A stretch of DNA of 34,067 nucleotides from Nitrosopumilaceae archaeon (GCA_030041535.1 JASHNR010000013.1:1-34067); one strand, 5' to 3'. Shown: positions 1 to 7,148, numbered from the stretch's first letter. Numbers and translations are program-made. The notes: generated by a model from the sequence alone, not told the origin.

Positions 1-225
1 GTTGAAACAAAGACTGAAGCGTTTGAATTGATTGGGCAAGCCTTCGGTTCGGTAGATTTCTTCTTTGATGCTCTAGAAGATCAGCGCCTTGCACTAAAAT
101 TCTATGCACAATCCATAATGGAACAAGGTATACAATCTTGGTTCAAAGGAATTTTTCTATTGGCAGTATCTGCACAGGCAAAAGAATGGGCCAGAAAATT
201 CAAGCTTGAGTACTTTAGGTCTTAG
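1..225 (+). CDS. 3' end of an unidentified protein gene (truncated by window edge)
   Basis: Frame 1 is open from the first base to a TAG at 223-225, giving 74 residues with no stop, so the true start probably lies upstream of the window. The TTG at 28 is only an internal possibility. The visible part is amphipathic and probably helical, with aromatic-rich patches (VDFFFDAL, QSWFKGIFLL) and a charged C-terminus ending KLEYFRS. I recognise no catalytic motif or family. It lies upstream of and codirectional with the ribosomal protein S8e gene, but 223 bases separate them and S8e has its own TATA-like box, so they are probably separate transcripts. Confidence 0.5.
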   Translation, partial: VETKTEAFELIGQAFGSVDFFFDALEDQRLALKFYAQSIMEQGIQSWFKGIFLLAVSAQAKEWARKFKLEYFRS

Positions 226-417
226 GAAAGAAGAATAATCGCAATTATTAGATGAAAATTAGAACGACTAGACAACTTTTAGAAACTACTGAAATGATCC
301 AACGAATAATTTGCAGTTCTGAAAAGGCGAATATTTGAAGGGGAGTCAAGAATAACGATTCATGCACGGCTTCCATATTTTCATAATTTCAAAATAATTA
401 ATGCCTTCAATCGCACG

Positions 418-426
418 TTTAATATT
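418..426 (+). promoter_or_regulatory. TATA-like box for rps8e
   Basis: TTTAATATT centred near 422 lies about 27 bases before the ATG at 449. This is the distance expected from an archaeal TATA box to the transcription start, so the mRNA would begin at or next to the ATG. It supports the 449 start over the in-frame ATG at 401, which lies upstream of this box. Confidence 0.5.
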
Positions 427-448
427 AGAGTTATTTTATTGTCTGCTT

Positions 449-829
449 ATGAAGAAATCTGTGGAGAATCTTGCTACAAGTAAGATAACCGGAGGCAGAA
501 GATATCCTCTTAGAACTAGAAGAAAGTACGAAATTGACAGATATTCAGTTGAGGCAATTCTAGGTCCTCATGTTACCATCACAAGAAAAGTTCGAGGCTA
601 CAACAGAAAGACTTCACTTAAGACTACAGATTTTGTAAATCTAGCTGTTCCAGATGGAAAAGTAAAGAGAGTAAAAATACTCAAAGTTCTAAAAAATCCA
701 ACAAGTACTGATTATGAAAGGCGTGGTGTAATTTCAAAGGGCGCAATCTTGGAAACAGATGATGGGCACTGCAGAGTAGTTTCAAGGCCAGGCCAAGACG
801 GTGCAGTAAATGCAATTTTGATAAAGTGA
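449..829 (+). CDS. rps8e: 30S ribosomal protein S8e
   Basis: Component of the archaeal and eukaryotic small ribosomal subunit, with no bacterial counterpart. The family signature is clear: an early KITGGRR segment, the basic RTRRKYEIDR region, the GYNRKTSLK segment and the conserved C-terminal motif VSRPGQDGAVNA. From the ATG at 449 the protein is 126 residues, the usual size for archaeal S8e. The frame is open to an ATG at 401, but the extra 16 residues are hydrophobic, unlike the family, and would precede the TATA-like box. It is followed 7 bases later by srp19 and then gar1 and tfb, an information-processing block. Identity is secure; only the start is inferred. Confidence 0.93.
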   Translation: MKKSVENLATSKITGGRRYPLRTRRKYEIDRYSVEAILGPHVTITRKVRGYNRKTSLKTTDFVNLAVPDGKVKRVKILKVLKNPTSTDYERRGVISKGAILETDDGHCRVVSRPGQDGAVNAILIK

Positions 830-836
830 TTACAAA

Positions 837-1136
837 ATGAAAGATTACGAACATGTCGTAATCTGGTTGGATTATTTCAACAAGACACTTCCAAAAAAAA
901 TGGGCCGACGGGTATCACGTGAAAAAAGTATTTTCGATCCCTCGCTCAAAGAATTAATAGATGCGTCCAAGGCAGCTGGGTTTGAGCCAACAGAGACTAA
1001 CGAGCAAGTAAGATTCCCAAGAAGACCATACGTCAGGTCAGGCTACATTGTACTTTCAAAGGTACAACCAAAGGCCAAAATAATTTCTGCAATTTCAGAC
1101 AAGATGGTATCACGAAGAGCTAAACAGACCAAGTAA
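837..1136 (+). CDS. srp19: Signal recognition particle 19 kDa protein (SRP19)
   Basis: Binds the tips of helices 6 and 8 of 7S RNA and helps load SRP54 during assembly of the signal recognition particle. The 99-residue product has the family layout: an early hydrophobic strand with VIWLDYFN, the GRRVSREKS segment that contacts RNA, the EPTETNEQVRFPRRPYVRSG stretch, and a basic C-terminal tail. The length fits archaeal SRP19. The ATG at 837 lies 7 bases after the S8e stop, so cotranscription is likely. The 7S RNA gene is not in this window. Confidence 0.92.
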   Translation: MKDYEHVVIWLDYFNKTLPKKMGRRVSREKSIFDPSLKELIDASKAAGFEPTETNEQVRFPRRPYVRSGYIVLSKVQPKAKIISAISDKMVSRRAKQTK

Positions 1137-1210
1137 ACAGCTATTCTAGCTTGTAGCTAAAGTAATTTTGACAGAACTCTATTGATAACAGTAGTAGGTT
1201 GATTCACTAA

Positions 1211-1480
1211 TTGCAGGAGGTAGGCGAAGTATTGCATTTAGCAAATAGCGGTAGAGTCTTGATTAGACTTTCTAAACCGTTACATGACGGCCAGATCGTA
1301 GTAGATAATTCTGGGACCAAAGTCGCCAAAGTTTCTGAAATGATAGGTCCGGTTGATGCGCCGTATGCATCCGCGATTCCGCTTACCAACAATATCAAGA
1401 GACACATCGGACAGCATGTTTACGTCGTTGAAGAATCTCCTGCGATGAAACCAAAAAGATTCAGAGGAAATAGAAAATGA
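1211..1480 (+). CDS. gar1: H/ACA ribonucleoprotein subunit Gar1
   Basis: Gar1 is the H/ACA RNP subunit that contacts the pseudouridine synthase Cbf5 and helps substrate turnover in guide-RNA-directed pseudouridylation. The 89-residue product has the six-stranded Gar1 barrel pattern: VGEVLHLANSGRVLIR near the start, then VAKVSEMIGPVDAPYAS with the conserved GPV, and a basic RFRGNRK tail. The start is a TTG at 1211. The family begins close to VGEVLH, which supports this start even though an AGGAGGT string lies just inside the coding region. The last codons overlap the tfb ATG by four bases, so the two genes are translationally coupled. Confidence 0.88.
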   Translation: MQEVGEVLHLANSGRVLIRLSKPLHDGQIVVDNSGTKVAKVSEMIGPVDAPYASAIPLTNNIKRHIGQHVYVVEESPAMKPKRFRGNRK

Positions 1481-2436
1481 ACATGACAGAACTACAGACA
1501 AATTGCCCAGAATGTCGATCATCTTTAGTTGATGACATTCATAGTGGAGAAAAAATTTGTTCTGGCTGCGGACTGGTAGCAATGGAGCAAATGTCAGATT
1601 ACGGTCCAGAGTCAAGATCAACGAATCCAGAAGAAAAAATGAAAACTGCAAGAGCAACCGGTCAGACAACTTATGCACAACATGACCTTGGAATTAGAAC
1701 AGAGATAGCACTAGGAACCAAAGACTTTAGCGGAAAAACAATTTCAAGCGACATGGCACTTCAGATGTACAACCTAAGAAAGTGGCAGACAAGAATCAGA
1801 GTTGCCTCTCCAAGAGAGAGACGACTTGCAAACATACTCTCAAAGATAGGAGAGACTTGCCAGTCACTGGCGCTATCAAGAAACGTAATTGAGACTGCGT
1901 CAATAATATACAGAAACTTTGACGGTCAAACAGAGGCAAAAGGAAAATCTGTTGCCTGCATGTCAGCTGCAACCATTTACATGGCATGCAAGCAGTGCGA
2001 TGTTGTAAGATCACTAGATGAAATTTGCTCTGCAACTGGAAGTACAAAAGACGAAAAAATGAACGTAAAACTGACTGCAAAATATTACAGAATGCTCGTG
2101 ATGGAGCTTGGATCAAAGACAGCACCAGTAGTAACCCTTGAAAAATACATATCAAAGATTGCAAATCTTGCAAAACTTGATGTACGTGTAGAAAGACTCG
2201 CTGCTGAGATTGCAGAAAAGACAGAAGACCACAACCTAGCAGACGGAAAGGCACCAAACGGCCTTGCTGCTGCCTATCTCTACATAGCCTCAACACTACT
2301 TGGACAAAGTGTCCTCCAAAGAGATGTTTCAAGCGTTGCAGGAATTACCGAGGTTACTATACGAAACAGATGCAAGGAAATTCTGACTGCATACAAGATC
2401 AAGGTTATCCTAAAACCAGCGTTAGCCAGAAACTAA
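1477..2436 (+). CDS. tfb: Transcription initiation factor IIB (TFB)
   Basis: Bridges TBP-bound promoter DNA and RNA polymerase. In order it has an N-terminal zinc ribbon with Cys10, Cys13, Cys28 and Cys31, a B-reader/linker region around residues 40-90, and two cyclin-like repeats (about 105-205 and 210-310) ending in a helix-turn-helix region with EVTIRNRCKEI that would contact the BRE. The length of 319 residues is typical. The start overlaps the end of gar1 as ATGA; a second in-frame ATG two codons later is equally plausible. Thaumarchaea usually carry several TFB paralogues, so this may be one of a set. A T-rich stretch follows the stop. Confidence 0.95.
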   Translation: MNMTELQTNCPECRSSLVDDIHSGEKICSGCGLVAMEQMSDYGPESRSTNPEEKMKTARATGQTTYAQHDLGIRTEIALGTKDFSGKTISSDMALQMYNLRKWQTRIRVASPRERRLANILSKIGETCQSLALSRNVIETASIIYRNFDGQTEAKGKSVACMSAATIYMACKQCDVVRSLDEICSATGSTKDEKMNVKLTAKYYRMLVMELGSKTAPVVTLEKYISKIANLAKLDVRVERLAAEIAEKTEDHNLADGKAPNGLAAAYLYIASTLLGQSVLQRDVSSVAGITEVTIRNRCKEILTAYKIKVILKPALARN

Positions 2437-2437
2437 C

Positions 2438-2462
2438 CCCTTCCTTTTTGTTTTTGTCTTTT
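2438..2462 (+). terminator. T-rich transcription terminator after tfb
   Basis: Directly after the tfb stop codon, runs of T interrupted by single G and C bases fit an archaeal T-tract terminator. No stem-loop is needed or seen. The position at the end of the rps8e-srp19-gar1-tfb block supports the call. Confidence 0.4.
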
Positions 2463-2617
2463 ACTATATCACTACATTCATGAAATCAGGAACCATGTAT
2501 AGTTATCATATTTTACCTCAAGTCATGACACTCTTGATTATTACAAAGTCATAGAATGACAATCTAGAAATCATGGCCAGATCATAGGTGTGGTTAGCTT
2601 GATCTAATTTTTTGTTG

Positions 2618-2627
2618 GATTATATAT
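2618..2627 (+). promoter_or_regulatory. TATA box for sufC
   Basis: A TTATATATC match centred about 29 bases before the sufC ATG at 2652. It predicts a nearly leaderless sufC transcript that is independent of the distant suf operon. Confidence 0.55.
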
Positions 2628-2651
2628 CGAAATCAAGTTGGTAGATACAAG

Positions 2652-3440
2652 ATGGCAGTACTTGAAATCAAAGATCTTCATGCTCAAAGAGAAGGTAAGG
2701 AGATACTCAAAGGAGTAAATCTCAAGACAGGTCCAGGAGAGGTCCATGCAATAATGGGTCCAAACGGATCAGGGAAAAGTACTCTAGCTTATACAATTTT
2801 AGGTCATCCAAAATACGAGGTGACAAGTGGCGATATTCTCTTGGATGGGGAGAGCATCCTTGGTATGTCTGCGGATGAAAGATCAAAGAAAGGATTGTTC
2901 TTGGCATTTCAATACCCAACAGAGGTCGCAGGCGTCGGATATTCACATTTTCTAAGAACTGCTTACAATGCATTGAGCAAATCACTTGGAGACCAGAACC
3001 GTGAAGTCTTTTTGACAGTAAGAGAATTTCAAAACTATCTAAAAAAGAATCTTGATCAGGTAGGACTCAGACATGATTTCCTGTCAAGATACCTAAATGA
3101 GGGATTCTCAGGCGGTGAAAAGAAGAGGTCTGAAGTTTTGCAGATGGCAGTACTGCAACCAAAGATATCAATTCTAGACGAACCTGATTCTGGATTGGAT
3201 ATTGATGCAGTACAGGCAGTTGCAAAGGCAATAAGCCAAGTCTCAAGAAAGGACGCAACTGTTATAGTCATTACCCATTATGCAAGAATTCTTAAGTTCT
3301 TGGACAAGCTTGATTACGTGCATGTCATGGCACAGGGAAAGATGATAAAAGAAGGTCCAAAGGGACTTGCAGACGAGTTGGAACAAAAAGGATACGCGTG
3401 GCTAGGAATTCAGGATGCTACCGAACAACCAGCTTCCTAA
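2652..3440 (+). CDS. sufC: SufC, Fe-S cluster assembly ABC-type ATPase
   Basis: Cytosolic ATPase that drives the SufB-SufD scaffold during Fe-S cluster assembly. All nucleotide-binding elements are present: Walker A GPNGSGKS at 36-43, the Q-loop in FQYPTEV around 87, the ABC signature FSGGEKKR at 152-159, Walker B ending LDEPDSGLD around 175-183, and the H-loop in ITHYARIL. The length of 262 residues is typical for SufC, and the SufC-type signature and the DSGLD D-loop separate it from transport ATPases. It stands alone here with its own promoter, while sufB, sufD, sufS and sufU lie about 20 kb away on the other strand. Cotranscription is therefore impossible and stoichiometry must be set by separate promoters. 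Confidence 0.96.
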   Translation: MAVLEIKDLHAQREGKEILKGVNLKTGPGEVHAIMGPNGSGKSTLAYTILGHPKYEVTSGDILLDGESILGMSADERSKKGLFLAFQYPTEVAGVGYSHFLRTAYNALSKSLGDQNREVFLTVREFQNYLKKNLDQVGLRHDFLSRYLNEGFSGGEKKRSEVLQMAVLQPKISILDEPDSGLDIDAVQAVAKAISQVSRKDATVIVITHYARILKFLDKLDYVHVMAQGKMIKEGPKGLADELEQKGYAWLGIQDATEQPAS

Positions 3441-3486
3441 CGGTACCAAATTTACTTCCCAAAAAGACAATACAAGTATCTAGATT

Positions 3487-3922
3487 TCAAGTCATGGACT
3501 TTATTTCATCTTTGAATTCTTGAGTAATGTCTTCTGGTTTTATATCATGATCCACTACAATATTGTCTTGAGCCTTGTAAGATTATAGACATAGAGCATG
3601 AACTGATAAGACAATTCCCCAGATATCCTACAAGACTTGCAAGTTCCCTGCATTTTGCATAGACTCTATCTTTGTCCCACTCTGGATGAATAACATGTAG
3701 AATCTGGTGCAGACAAATTAGCATGACAAGGTTTTGATATTCGTATGGAGGATCCTCAAGAATATAGTGAACGCAAATCACATTGTGAGAATCGTTTTTT
3801 TCAAGACTGCCAAAGTAATGATGAAAGTCATGACGTACCGCTAGTGCAAATGTTACATCATTAGACAGATCACAATAGTGATTTCTAATTATCATTTTTG
3901 CATCATAAAGTCTATGAGACAT
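3487..3922 (-). pseudogene. Unidentified small gene with two single-base frameshifts near its 3' end
   Basis: The frame from the ATG at 3922 is coherent for about 100 residues (for example YEYQNLVMLICLHQILHVIH), then at 3617-3620 a run of four G on the coding strand shifts it. In the next frame the text continues sensibly as GELSYQFMLYVYNLT, until a second shift near 3576 moves it into the third frame, which reads AQDNIVVDHDIKPEDITQEF and ends at a TGA at 3487-3489. Adding one G at each of the two G runs restores one 145-residue protein. Without repair the product would end at 3545 with a cysteine- and serine-rich tail unlike the rest. The gene starts 13 bases after the CbiX-like gene on the same strand, so it was probably cotranscribed with it. 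I recognise no family. Either the gene is decaying or the sequence has two base-call errors. Confidence 0.6.
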
Positions 3923-3935
3923 CCATTCAGTGGAT

Positions 3936-4805
3936 TCAGATTTGTTTATGCATGGTTTTTTCTACTTCGCATATTCTCTCCTGTACAAGCTGAATAATTT
4001 TTGGATCTGCACCGATATGTTCTGTTATGACAATTTCTTCAATATTGGATGAATCCACTGCAGGCTCTAGATCTTCATATATGTCGTGCTTGACGTGTGC
4101 ACCTTTGTGCAAAAAATATAAAACAACAACCAGCATTTTTGCTCCGTTTATTTGACATAGTCTGAATCCTTGGCTAATATTGGGTTGTTCTATCTCCAAA
4201 AAACAATGCAGGACATTTCTGTAACTATTTTTAATTCCATCTGTAACGTACTTTATGGCAGTCTGTGCATTTGGATCCTTGCTTCCATGCCCAATAATTA
4301 AGACATCAATTTCGTTTTTTGGTGTTTTGATAGAGTTTTTTTCAAGTGCATTTTCTATTCTCTGTTGCACAAGATTAATCATGGTTTTATGCAAATTCAA
4401 AAGCCTTGTCACAACAAATTTTGTAGGAGTATTTTTTTGTAGAGACATTACTTTTGTGATCGCCATCTTGACTTTTTTTCCAGGATATAGAAAATATGGA
4501 ACTATGATCAGAACATCAAGTGTGTATTCCAGGGCACATCTAACTCCGTCTTCAATGTATGGTGGCACTACCTCTAAAAAACAATACCCGACATAGTCAT
4601 ATCCACCTTGAGATTTAATAAAATTACAGATATGGGCCAACTCGTCTTTGACTTCTTGTTCTCTGCTGCCCCTGTCAATTAACAGGATTCCACGCTTCAA
4701 TTCATGACTCCCAAAAAACATTCGGCATACCAACAGGTGATATCCTGCATCTTGACAGATCTGAAAATACTTTGGTCCGGGTGGGAAAACTTGCAGAAAT
4801 GCCAA
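3936..4805 (-). CDS. cbiX: Two-domain CbiX-like sirohydrochlorin chelatase
   Basis: CbiX and SirB enzymes insert cobalt or ferrous iron into sirohydrochlorin, for cobalamin or siroheme. The protein has two tandem CbiX-type domains (about 38-155 and 165-285). The C-terminal domain keeps both metal-binding histidines, His173 in IIGHGSKDP and His237 in HKGAHVKHDI. The N-terminal domain has Asp44 in LLIDRGSRE and Lys111 in YPGKKVKMAI at the equivalent places, so only the second half should bind metal classically. The reading frame opens at a TTG (4805), about 40 bases after a TATA-like box; an in-frame ATG at 4721 starts closer to the usual family N-terminus and is the alternative. Iron versus cobalt specificity cannot be read from sequence. 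No other chelatase candidate is visible in the window, so it may serve the siroheme/heme genes as well as cobalamin. Confidence 0.85.
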   Translation of the reverse strand: MAFLQVFPPGPKYFQICQDAGYHLLVCRMFFGSHELKRGILLIDRGSREQEVKDELAHICNFIKSQGGYDYVGYCFLEVVPPYIEDGVRCALEYTLDVLIIVPYFLYPGKKVKMAITKVMSLQKNTPTKFVVTRLLNLHKTMINLVQQRIENALEKNSIKTPKNEIDVLIIGHGSKDPNAQTAIKYVTDGIKNSYRNVLHCFLEIEQPNISQGFRLCQINGAKMLVVVLYFLHKGAHVKHDIYEDLEPAVDSSNIEEIVITEHIGADPKIIQLVQERICEVEKTMHKQI

Positions 4806-4841
4806 GATACAAGTTATCCACGTCTGATTACAAATTCTATT

Positions 4842-4850
4842 GTTTTTAAA
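4842..4850 (-). promoter_or_regulatory. TATA-like box for the CbiX-like gene
   Basis: Read on the minus strand this is TTTAAAAAC, centred near 4846, predicting transcription from about 4820. That is 15 bases before the TTG at 4805, or about 100 bases before the ATG at 4721. It is partly covered by the nested palindrome at 4848-4871. Confidence 0.4.
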
Positions 4851-4871
4851 CTATTGGATAGTTTATCCAAT
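4848..4871. promoter_or_regulatory. Nested palindromes, putative operator of the CbiX-like gene
   Basis: Two perfect inverted repeats share bases. AAACTAT-TGG-ATAGTTT spans 4848-4864 and ATTGGATA-GTT-TATCCAAT spans 4853-4871. A further TATCC half-site lies at 4815-4819. The position next to and partly over the TATA-like box fits a binding site for a dimeric repressor. Which regulator binds is unknown. Confidence 0.4.
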
Positions 4872-5212
4872 ATTGATCCATTTTTGATTACATGGCTCCG
4901 AATTTTAATTAAACATCAATAATTATTTTAATTAAAAAATTATGTTCTAGGCGTAATGCAGAATTTGAGTATCAGATAAAACCACTTTGTTGATGTACAA
5001 CATTCTATCACTACCCTCGAAATCTATTGATATTGATGGAGTTTGGTAGAACCAATTTTCTAAAATAAAGTTGTTAAGTTTTTAATTCTGATCACAAACT
5101 AGTGTCAAGTTAATTCGTTTTGACAAAAAATAACGAAATTAGGCAAAATTCATGCGTAGTTTAAAAGAATTCAGGTAAACGATGGGCGGATAATTAAAAA
5201 AAGACAATAACG

Positions 5213-5413
5213 GTGTCTAAAATTTCTTACACATCAAAAGAAACACCTTCCTTAACAATATTGCACATGTCACAAGAGAACCAACCAAACATATTCTATG
5301 CAAACTGTATGAAATACTTTGAATCATTGAGAAAACAGGGAAAGCAAGACTTTGCTTTTGAAGACGAATTTTTCTATACAATGCCTGCAATATCGGAAAA
5401 ACTTGTAAATTGA
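5213..5413 (+). CDS. Small hypothetical protein
   Basis: A 66-residue ORF starting with GTG. It has no cysteine pair, membrane segment or motif that I recognise. The second half is acidic and aromatic (RKQGKQDFAFEDEFFYTMP), which looks like real protein rather than chance translation. An AT-rich box at 5191-5198 lies about 20 bases before the GTG, compatible with a leaderless message; the ATG at 5267 is an alternative start. It ends 73 bases before the tRNA gene. Function unknown, and a chance ORF cannot be excluded. Confidence 0.45.
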   Translation: MSKISYTSKETPSLTILHMSQENQPNIFYANCMKYFESLRKQGKQDFAFEDEFFYTMPAISEKLVN

Positions 5414-5456
5414 AAAATAAGACAAGTTATTAAAATTCGAAAACCCGCAGTTTCAG

Positions 5457-5464
5457 TTTATATA
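5457..5464 (+). promoter_or_regulatory. TATA box for tRNA-Leu
   Basis: TTTATATA, centred about 26 bases before the first base of the tRNA at 5487. This is the canonical spacing for an archaeal promoter. Confidence 0.7.
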
Positions 5465-5486
5465 TTCAGCGCTTAAATCTCTCGTT

Positions 5487-5586
5487 GCAGAGGTATCGAA
5501 GCCCGGCCAACCGAGAAGGACTCAAGATCATGGCATAGGAAATCCTTTCCCTTAGGGGTTCGGGGGTTCAAATCCCTCCCTCTGCA
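5487..5586 (+). tRNA. tRNA-Leu(CAA) with a 15-nt intron
   Basis: The acceptor arm GCAGAGG (5487-5493) pairs with CCTCTGC (5579-5585), followed by discriminator A5586. The anticodon stem AAGGA (5516-5520) pairs with TCCTT (5543-5547), and the loop CTCAAGA carries anticodon CAA at 5523-5525, decoding UUG. A 15-base intron at 5527-5541 interrupts the loop after position 37, the standard archaeal site cut by the splicing endonuclease. The long variable arm (about 5548-5560, CCC/GGG stem) is typical of leucine tRNAs. The T arm is GGGGG-TTCAAAT-CCCTC. CCA is not encoded. A T-rich tract starts at 5589 and probably terminates transcription. Confidence 0.93.
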
Positions 5587-5612
5587 CCTTCCTTGCTTTT
5601 TTTGCTCTTCTC
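5587..5612 (+). terminator. T-rich terminator after tRNA-Leu
   Basis: After the discriminator base the sequence is pyrimidine-rich and includes a run of seven T (5597-5603), fitting archaeal termination on U-rich RNA. Confidence 0.4.
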
Positions 5613-5723
5613 TGCCTCTGTTTACGGTTTGGCTCATCAAATCCTCGGTGATTTTCACCCATGATTACTTATGATAGCCTTTATTAGAAAATTTTTCGAT
5701 GTAATAACACCAAGGAAAATAAT

Positions 5724-6938
5724 ATGATGAACCACAATCTACCAGGACCAAATTCAAGACGTATCATAAATACAATGAAAAAATATGCGTATGATTCTAC
5801 ATTCGTCTATCCTCTAGTCATTGCAAACGGCCATGATTGTGTCATTGAAGACCCAGATGGCAACAAGTTCTTAGATTTTACTTCTAACATAGGGGCATGC
5901 CCCATAGGATATTCCCATCCTGATGTTATGGAAGTACTGGCAGAATATTCCACAAATGGCACACACAAGATTGCAGGTCAGGACTTTTACTCCAAGGAAC
6001 ATGCAGATCTTGCTGAAACGGTATCAACAATACTACCACGAAATTTTAAGACATTTTTTATCAACAGTGGTGCAGAGGCAGTAGAGAATGCGATAAAGAT
6101 TGCATATAGAAAGATGGGACCACTGCCTGGCATATCATGTCTTGGCGCATTTCATGGCAGAACGCTTGGGGCACTTAGCTTTACATCTAGCAAACCAGTA
6201 CACAAGTACAACTTTCCAGAACTTCCAGTCAAAAGGATCAAGTTCTGCATAAAAGATGACGATTCTGAGATTGATTCGGCGGAATCTTTGCTCAAAGAAA
6301 ACAAGATAGCATTCATTCTAACCGAGGTTGTTCAAGGCGAGGGTGGATATTATGTTGCAAGCAAAAAATTCATCAAAAACCTGAGAAGATGTGCCACGCG
6401 ATATGGTGTGCCACTGATTTTAGACGAAGTGCAATCAGGCATTGGACATACAGGCAAGTGGTGGGCCTTTGAGCATTATGGAGTAACACCGGATATCATG
6501 AGTACCGCCAAGGCGTTACAGGTAGGAGCTACAATGTACAACAAGAAATTTGAGCCAGCCGATAGGTCAGCTTTGTCTAGCACTTGGGGAGGAGGCAGCA
6601 GAATAGACATGGCGATGGGAGCAAGAACCATCAAGGTCATAAAACGTGACAGGTTGTTAGAAAATGCAACCAAGATGGGTAACCTTCTAAGGAGAGGATT
6701 GCAGGAACTTGTAGGCAAAAAAGGAGTTACTGATGTGAGAGGACTAGGTCTTATGATTGGCCTAGAGTTTGACACCAGATCACGCAGAGAGAAAATGTTG
6801 GCCAAATTGTTCAGAAATGGCCTTCTCACACTTGGTGCAGGTCAGAAATCCCTGAGAATAATACCGCCCCTTGTAATAACAAAAGATCAGATAGAGCAAG
6901 GCTTGTCCATAATGAATCAAGTCTTGTCAAGAGACTGA
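5724..6938 (+). CDS. Class III aminotransferase (4-aminobutyrate/acetylornithine type)
   Basis: PLP-dependent fold-type I aminotransferase of the ornithine/GABA group, 404 residues. Visible family features are the NSGAEAVENAIKIA segment that binds the cofactor phosphate (about 114-127), FHGRTLGAL (143-151), the acidic E-VVQGEGGYY segment (201-210), the cofactor-binding Asp in LILDEVQSGIG (231-241), and the Schiff-base Lys263 in STAKALQ. Many homologues are named 4-aminobutyrate aminotransferase, but the substrate cannot be told from the sequence; 4-aminobutyrate, acetylornithine and other omega-amino acids are possible. It stands alone, convergent with the acyl-CoA dehydrogenase. The next codon is also ATG (5727). 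Confidence 0.88.
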   Translation: MMNHNLPGPNSRRIINTMKKYAYDSTFVYPLVIANGHDCVIEDPDGNKFLDFTSNIGACPIGYSHPDVMEVLAEYSTNGTHKIAGQDFYSKEHADLAETVSTILPRNFKTFFINSGAEAVENAIKIAYRKMGPLPGISCLGAFHGRTLGALSFTSSKPVHKYNFPELPVKRIKFCIKDDDSEIDSAESLLKENKIAFILTEVVQGEGGYYVASKKFIKNLRRCATRYGVPLILDEVQSGIGHTGKWWAFEHYGVTPDIMSTAKALQVGATMYNKKFEPADRSALSSTWGGGSRIDMAMGARTIKVIKRDRLLENATKMGNLLRRGLQELVGKKGVTDVRGLGLMIGLEFDTRSRREKMLAKLFRNGLLTLGAGQKSLRIIPPLVITKDQIEQGLSIMNQVLSRD

Positions 6939-7060
6939 GATTTTACTCAAAATCTTGCCATATTTTCCACTGAAAACGCACATGTATGTTGAAATGATGT
7001 ACTGACCAAATTCTTTCTTCATACAATACAGAGAATCTCCGACTAATCTTGCCAAAAACA

Positions 7061-7136
7061 GCTCATTTTTCATGCGTAATTTTGACCCTATTGGCTCATT
7101 TTTTAGGCACTACCTTCTGCCAAGAGCTCATTTTTT
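7061..7136. repeat. Three spaced copies of GCTCATTTTT
   Basis: Copies begin at 7061, 7094 and 7126, at steps of 33 and 32 bases. The first and third are preceded by related GCCAA-containing sequence. They lie in the 210-base space between the convergent aminotransferase and acyl-CoA dehydrogenase genes. The T runs could also act as terminators for the aminotransferase. This is probably a small degenerate tandem repeat; there is no sign of CRISPR. Confidence 0.45.
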
Positions 7137-7148
7137 GCCAATTATTCA

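Larger units (their letters stand above)
4806..5212. other. 407-base intergenic region with divergent promoters
   Basis: No supported gene on either strand. It holds a TATA-like box for the minus-strand CbiX-like gene next to a nested palindrome (4848-4871), and an AT-rich box near 5191-5198 in front of the small ORF at 5213. The middle part (about 4900-5180) is AT-rich, and I see no RNA gene or repeat there. Confidence 0.5.

Noticed and set aside
226-448. Possible C/D box RNA upstream of rps8e
   Set aside because: Short pieces resemble C and D boxes (ATGATC, CTGA), but the C box consensus is not met and there is no guide-length spacing.
1215-1221. AGGAGGT as a Shine-Dalgarno site
   Set aside because: It lies inside gar1, just after the TTG start. 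The family N-terminus VGEVLH is coded right after it, so it is coding sequence and not a ribosome-binding site.
1796-2332. 178-residue minus-strand ORF inside tfb
   Set aside because: Antisense shadow of a well supported TFB gene; it is rich in Leu, Gln and Cys, a codon mirror of the real frame.
5473-5658. 61-residue minus-strand ORF over the tRNA gene
   Set aside because: It covers the tRNA-Leu on the opposite strand, and the RNA structure explains the sequence.
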